Shown in pieces: positions 16,761-17,500 of a stretch of 17,500 nucleotides of DNA. Position numbers and translations under genes: made by a program. Every line of letters starts with the position of its first letter. Positions within the stretch are counted from its first letter, which is position 1. The DNA is from Nymphaea colorata (lineage: Eukaryota; Streptophyta; Magnoliopsida; Nymphaeales; Nymphaeaceae), in assembly GCF_008831285.2 (NCBI RefSeq), contig NW_022205263.1:1-17500 (forward strand), given 5' to 3'. Below the pieces are notes generated by a model, which had not been told where the DNA came from, made no database searches, and saw only the letters and a program-made list of their open reading frames with translations.

Positions 16761-17500
16761 TACGGGTCAACCTTCGACTTGGCCGAGAGCAGCCACTAAT
16801 GAGGTTAAGAGGAGCCATAGCGGGCGAAACAAGGCTGCCCTTCATGTGGAATCAGGCCCTTCATGACCGTGTTGACCCCCAAAATGGGTCAAGAGGGAGG
16901 AGTGGGAGGCGTAGAGCAGCTGGTGCAATCCTTGCATGCAAATGGAATTTAGCTTAGAATTGTAGCCGAGGGAGGAGCGGGAGGAGAGGCAACGACTCTA
17001 AGCAAAGGTTCTTGAATACCAAGGAGGTGGGTTGAGTCCAAGTCCGGTCTAGTCCAGCCTAGGTCTTCGCTAAACCCAGTCACTTAGGGTCAGCCTAGGG
17101 CGAACCTAGGCGAATTCTGATCTGAACCAAGGCCCACAACGTGCGGGCTAAGGGGAGGACGAGTTAGGGTCGAGACACTAAGTCTCGAGTTTGATTTCTT
17201 GCTTGCGTTTCTTTGTTTTAGCGTGCGCAATTGTTTTGGCATTCAATTCCGTTTTGGATTTCGTTTTTGAGGTTTGGATCACATGTTTAGATCCACTTTT
17301 GATTGAGAGCTATAAATACATTGTACTCCTTTGTTTTGATATGCGTTTTTTAGACAATTATTATGGAAGTAGAAAATTTGGAGGTAATTTAGAAGAAGGA
17401 AAATTCATTGTCAAGTGTCTCTCTCCCTCCTCACGGATTGATCTCTCTTCTCCCTTTGCGCAATTCTTCTACCCGCGCCTCTTGTCATCTCTCTTCTCTT
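16755..17500 (+). mobile_element. Start of the X' LTR, cut by the window end
   Basis: It begins TGTTGATACGGG directly after a purine tract and contains a clear TATA box at 17311-17318. This is followed by an AT-rich start region and a CT-rich stretch (tgtctctctccctcc, about 17416-17430), typical of LTR U3/R/U5. After the first dozen bases it does not resemble the main LTR. No end is visible, so LTR status rests on its start, promoter and neighbour. Nothing in it looks coding. Confidence 0.5.
17311..17318 (+). promoter_or_regulatory. TATA box, probable X' LTR promoter
   Basis: The plus strand reads gctataaatacattg, a near-perfect plant TATA box in an AT-rich setting about 560 bp into the presumed LTR. 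Transcription would start near 17345 and run out of the window. Confidence 0.55.

Noticed and set aside
16700-16957. 85-codon plus frame starting MAARSEER
   Set aside because: It crosses the presumed polypurine tract and LTR start, so its continuity is accidental. The neighbouring frame ending at 16760 fits the element layout better.
1-17500. CRISPR arrays, bacterial operons, tRNA genes
   Set aside because: No regularly spaced direct repeats, no ribosome binding site-led gene series, and no tRNA cloverleaf recognised. The content is plant repeats and rDNA.

Overview
The window is plant nuclear DNA, almost certainly from a land plant. The evidence is a plant-type 18S rRNA 5' region, a Ty3/gypsy chromovirus primed by plant initiator tRNA-Met, and LTRs with plant promoter-like motifs. 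I see no ordinary host protein-coding gene. I cannot name the species.

Layout. 1-1985: one end of a diverged LTR (LTR-L), minus orientation, cut by the window edge. 1986-2062: a 77-bp spacer. 2063-15314: a full-length LTR retrotransposon on the minus strand. It has a 3' LTR (2063-5906), polypurine tract, chromodomain, integrase, RT-RNase H, protease and gag (5919-10771), a GC-rich leader, a tRNA-Met primer binding site (11382-11393) and a 5' LTR (11396-15314). 15315-15726: the first ~412 nt of 18S rRNA, minus strand. 15727 to about 16434: probable 5' external transcribed spacer. About 16435-16754: the end of the internal region of a second, plus-strand retroelement (X'), ending in a polypurine tract. 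16755-17500: the start of its LTR, with a TATA box.

The main element reads gag - zinc knuckle - protease - RT - RNase H - integrase - chromodomain in one frame series, the order of a chromovirus. Gag/protease and RT/RNase H are each long open frames. The frame is lost near 8610, near 7195 and repeatedly between 6800 and 6100, so this copy looks non-autonomous as assembled. Every break fits the loss of one or two bases, and the neighbouring 3' LTR also lacks many single bases relative to the 5' LTR. Sequencing dropout therefore has to be excluded before calling the copy dead.

The most interesting feature is how the pieces are joined. One side of the main element sits in the 18S gene. The other side sits against 77 bp that recur, perfectly and inverted, at 16681-16757, at the edge of the X' LTR. 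The two flanks share no target-site duplication, and the two LTRs differ in patches. Together this points to recombination between element copies, an rDNA rearrangement, or a chimeric assembly.
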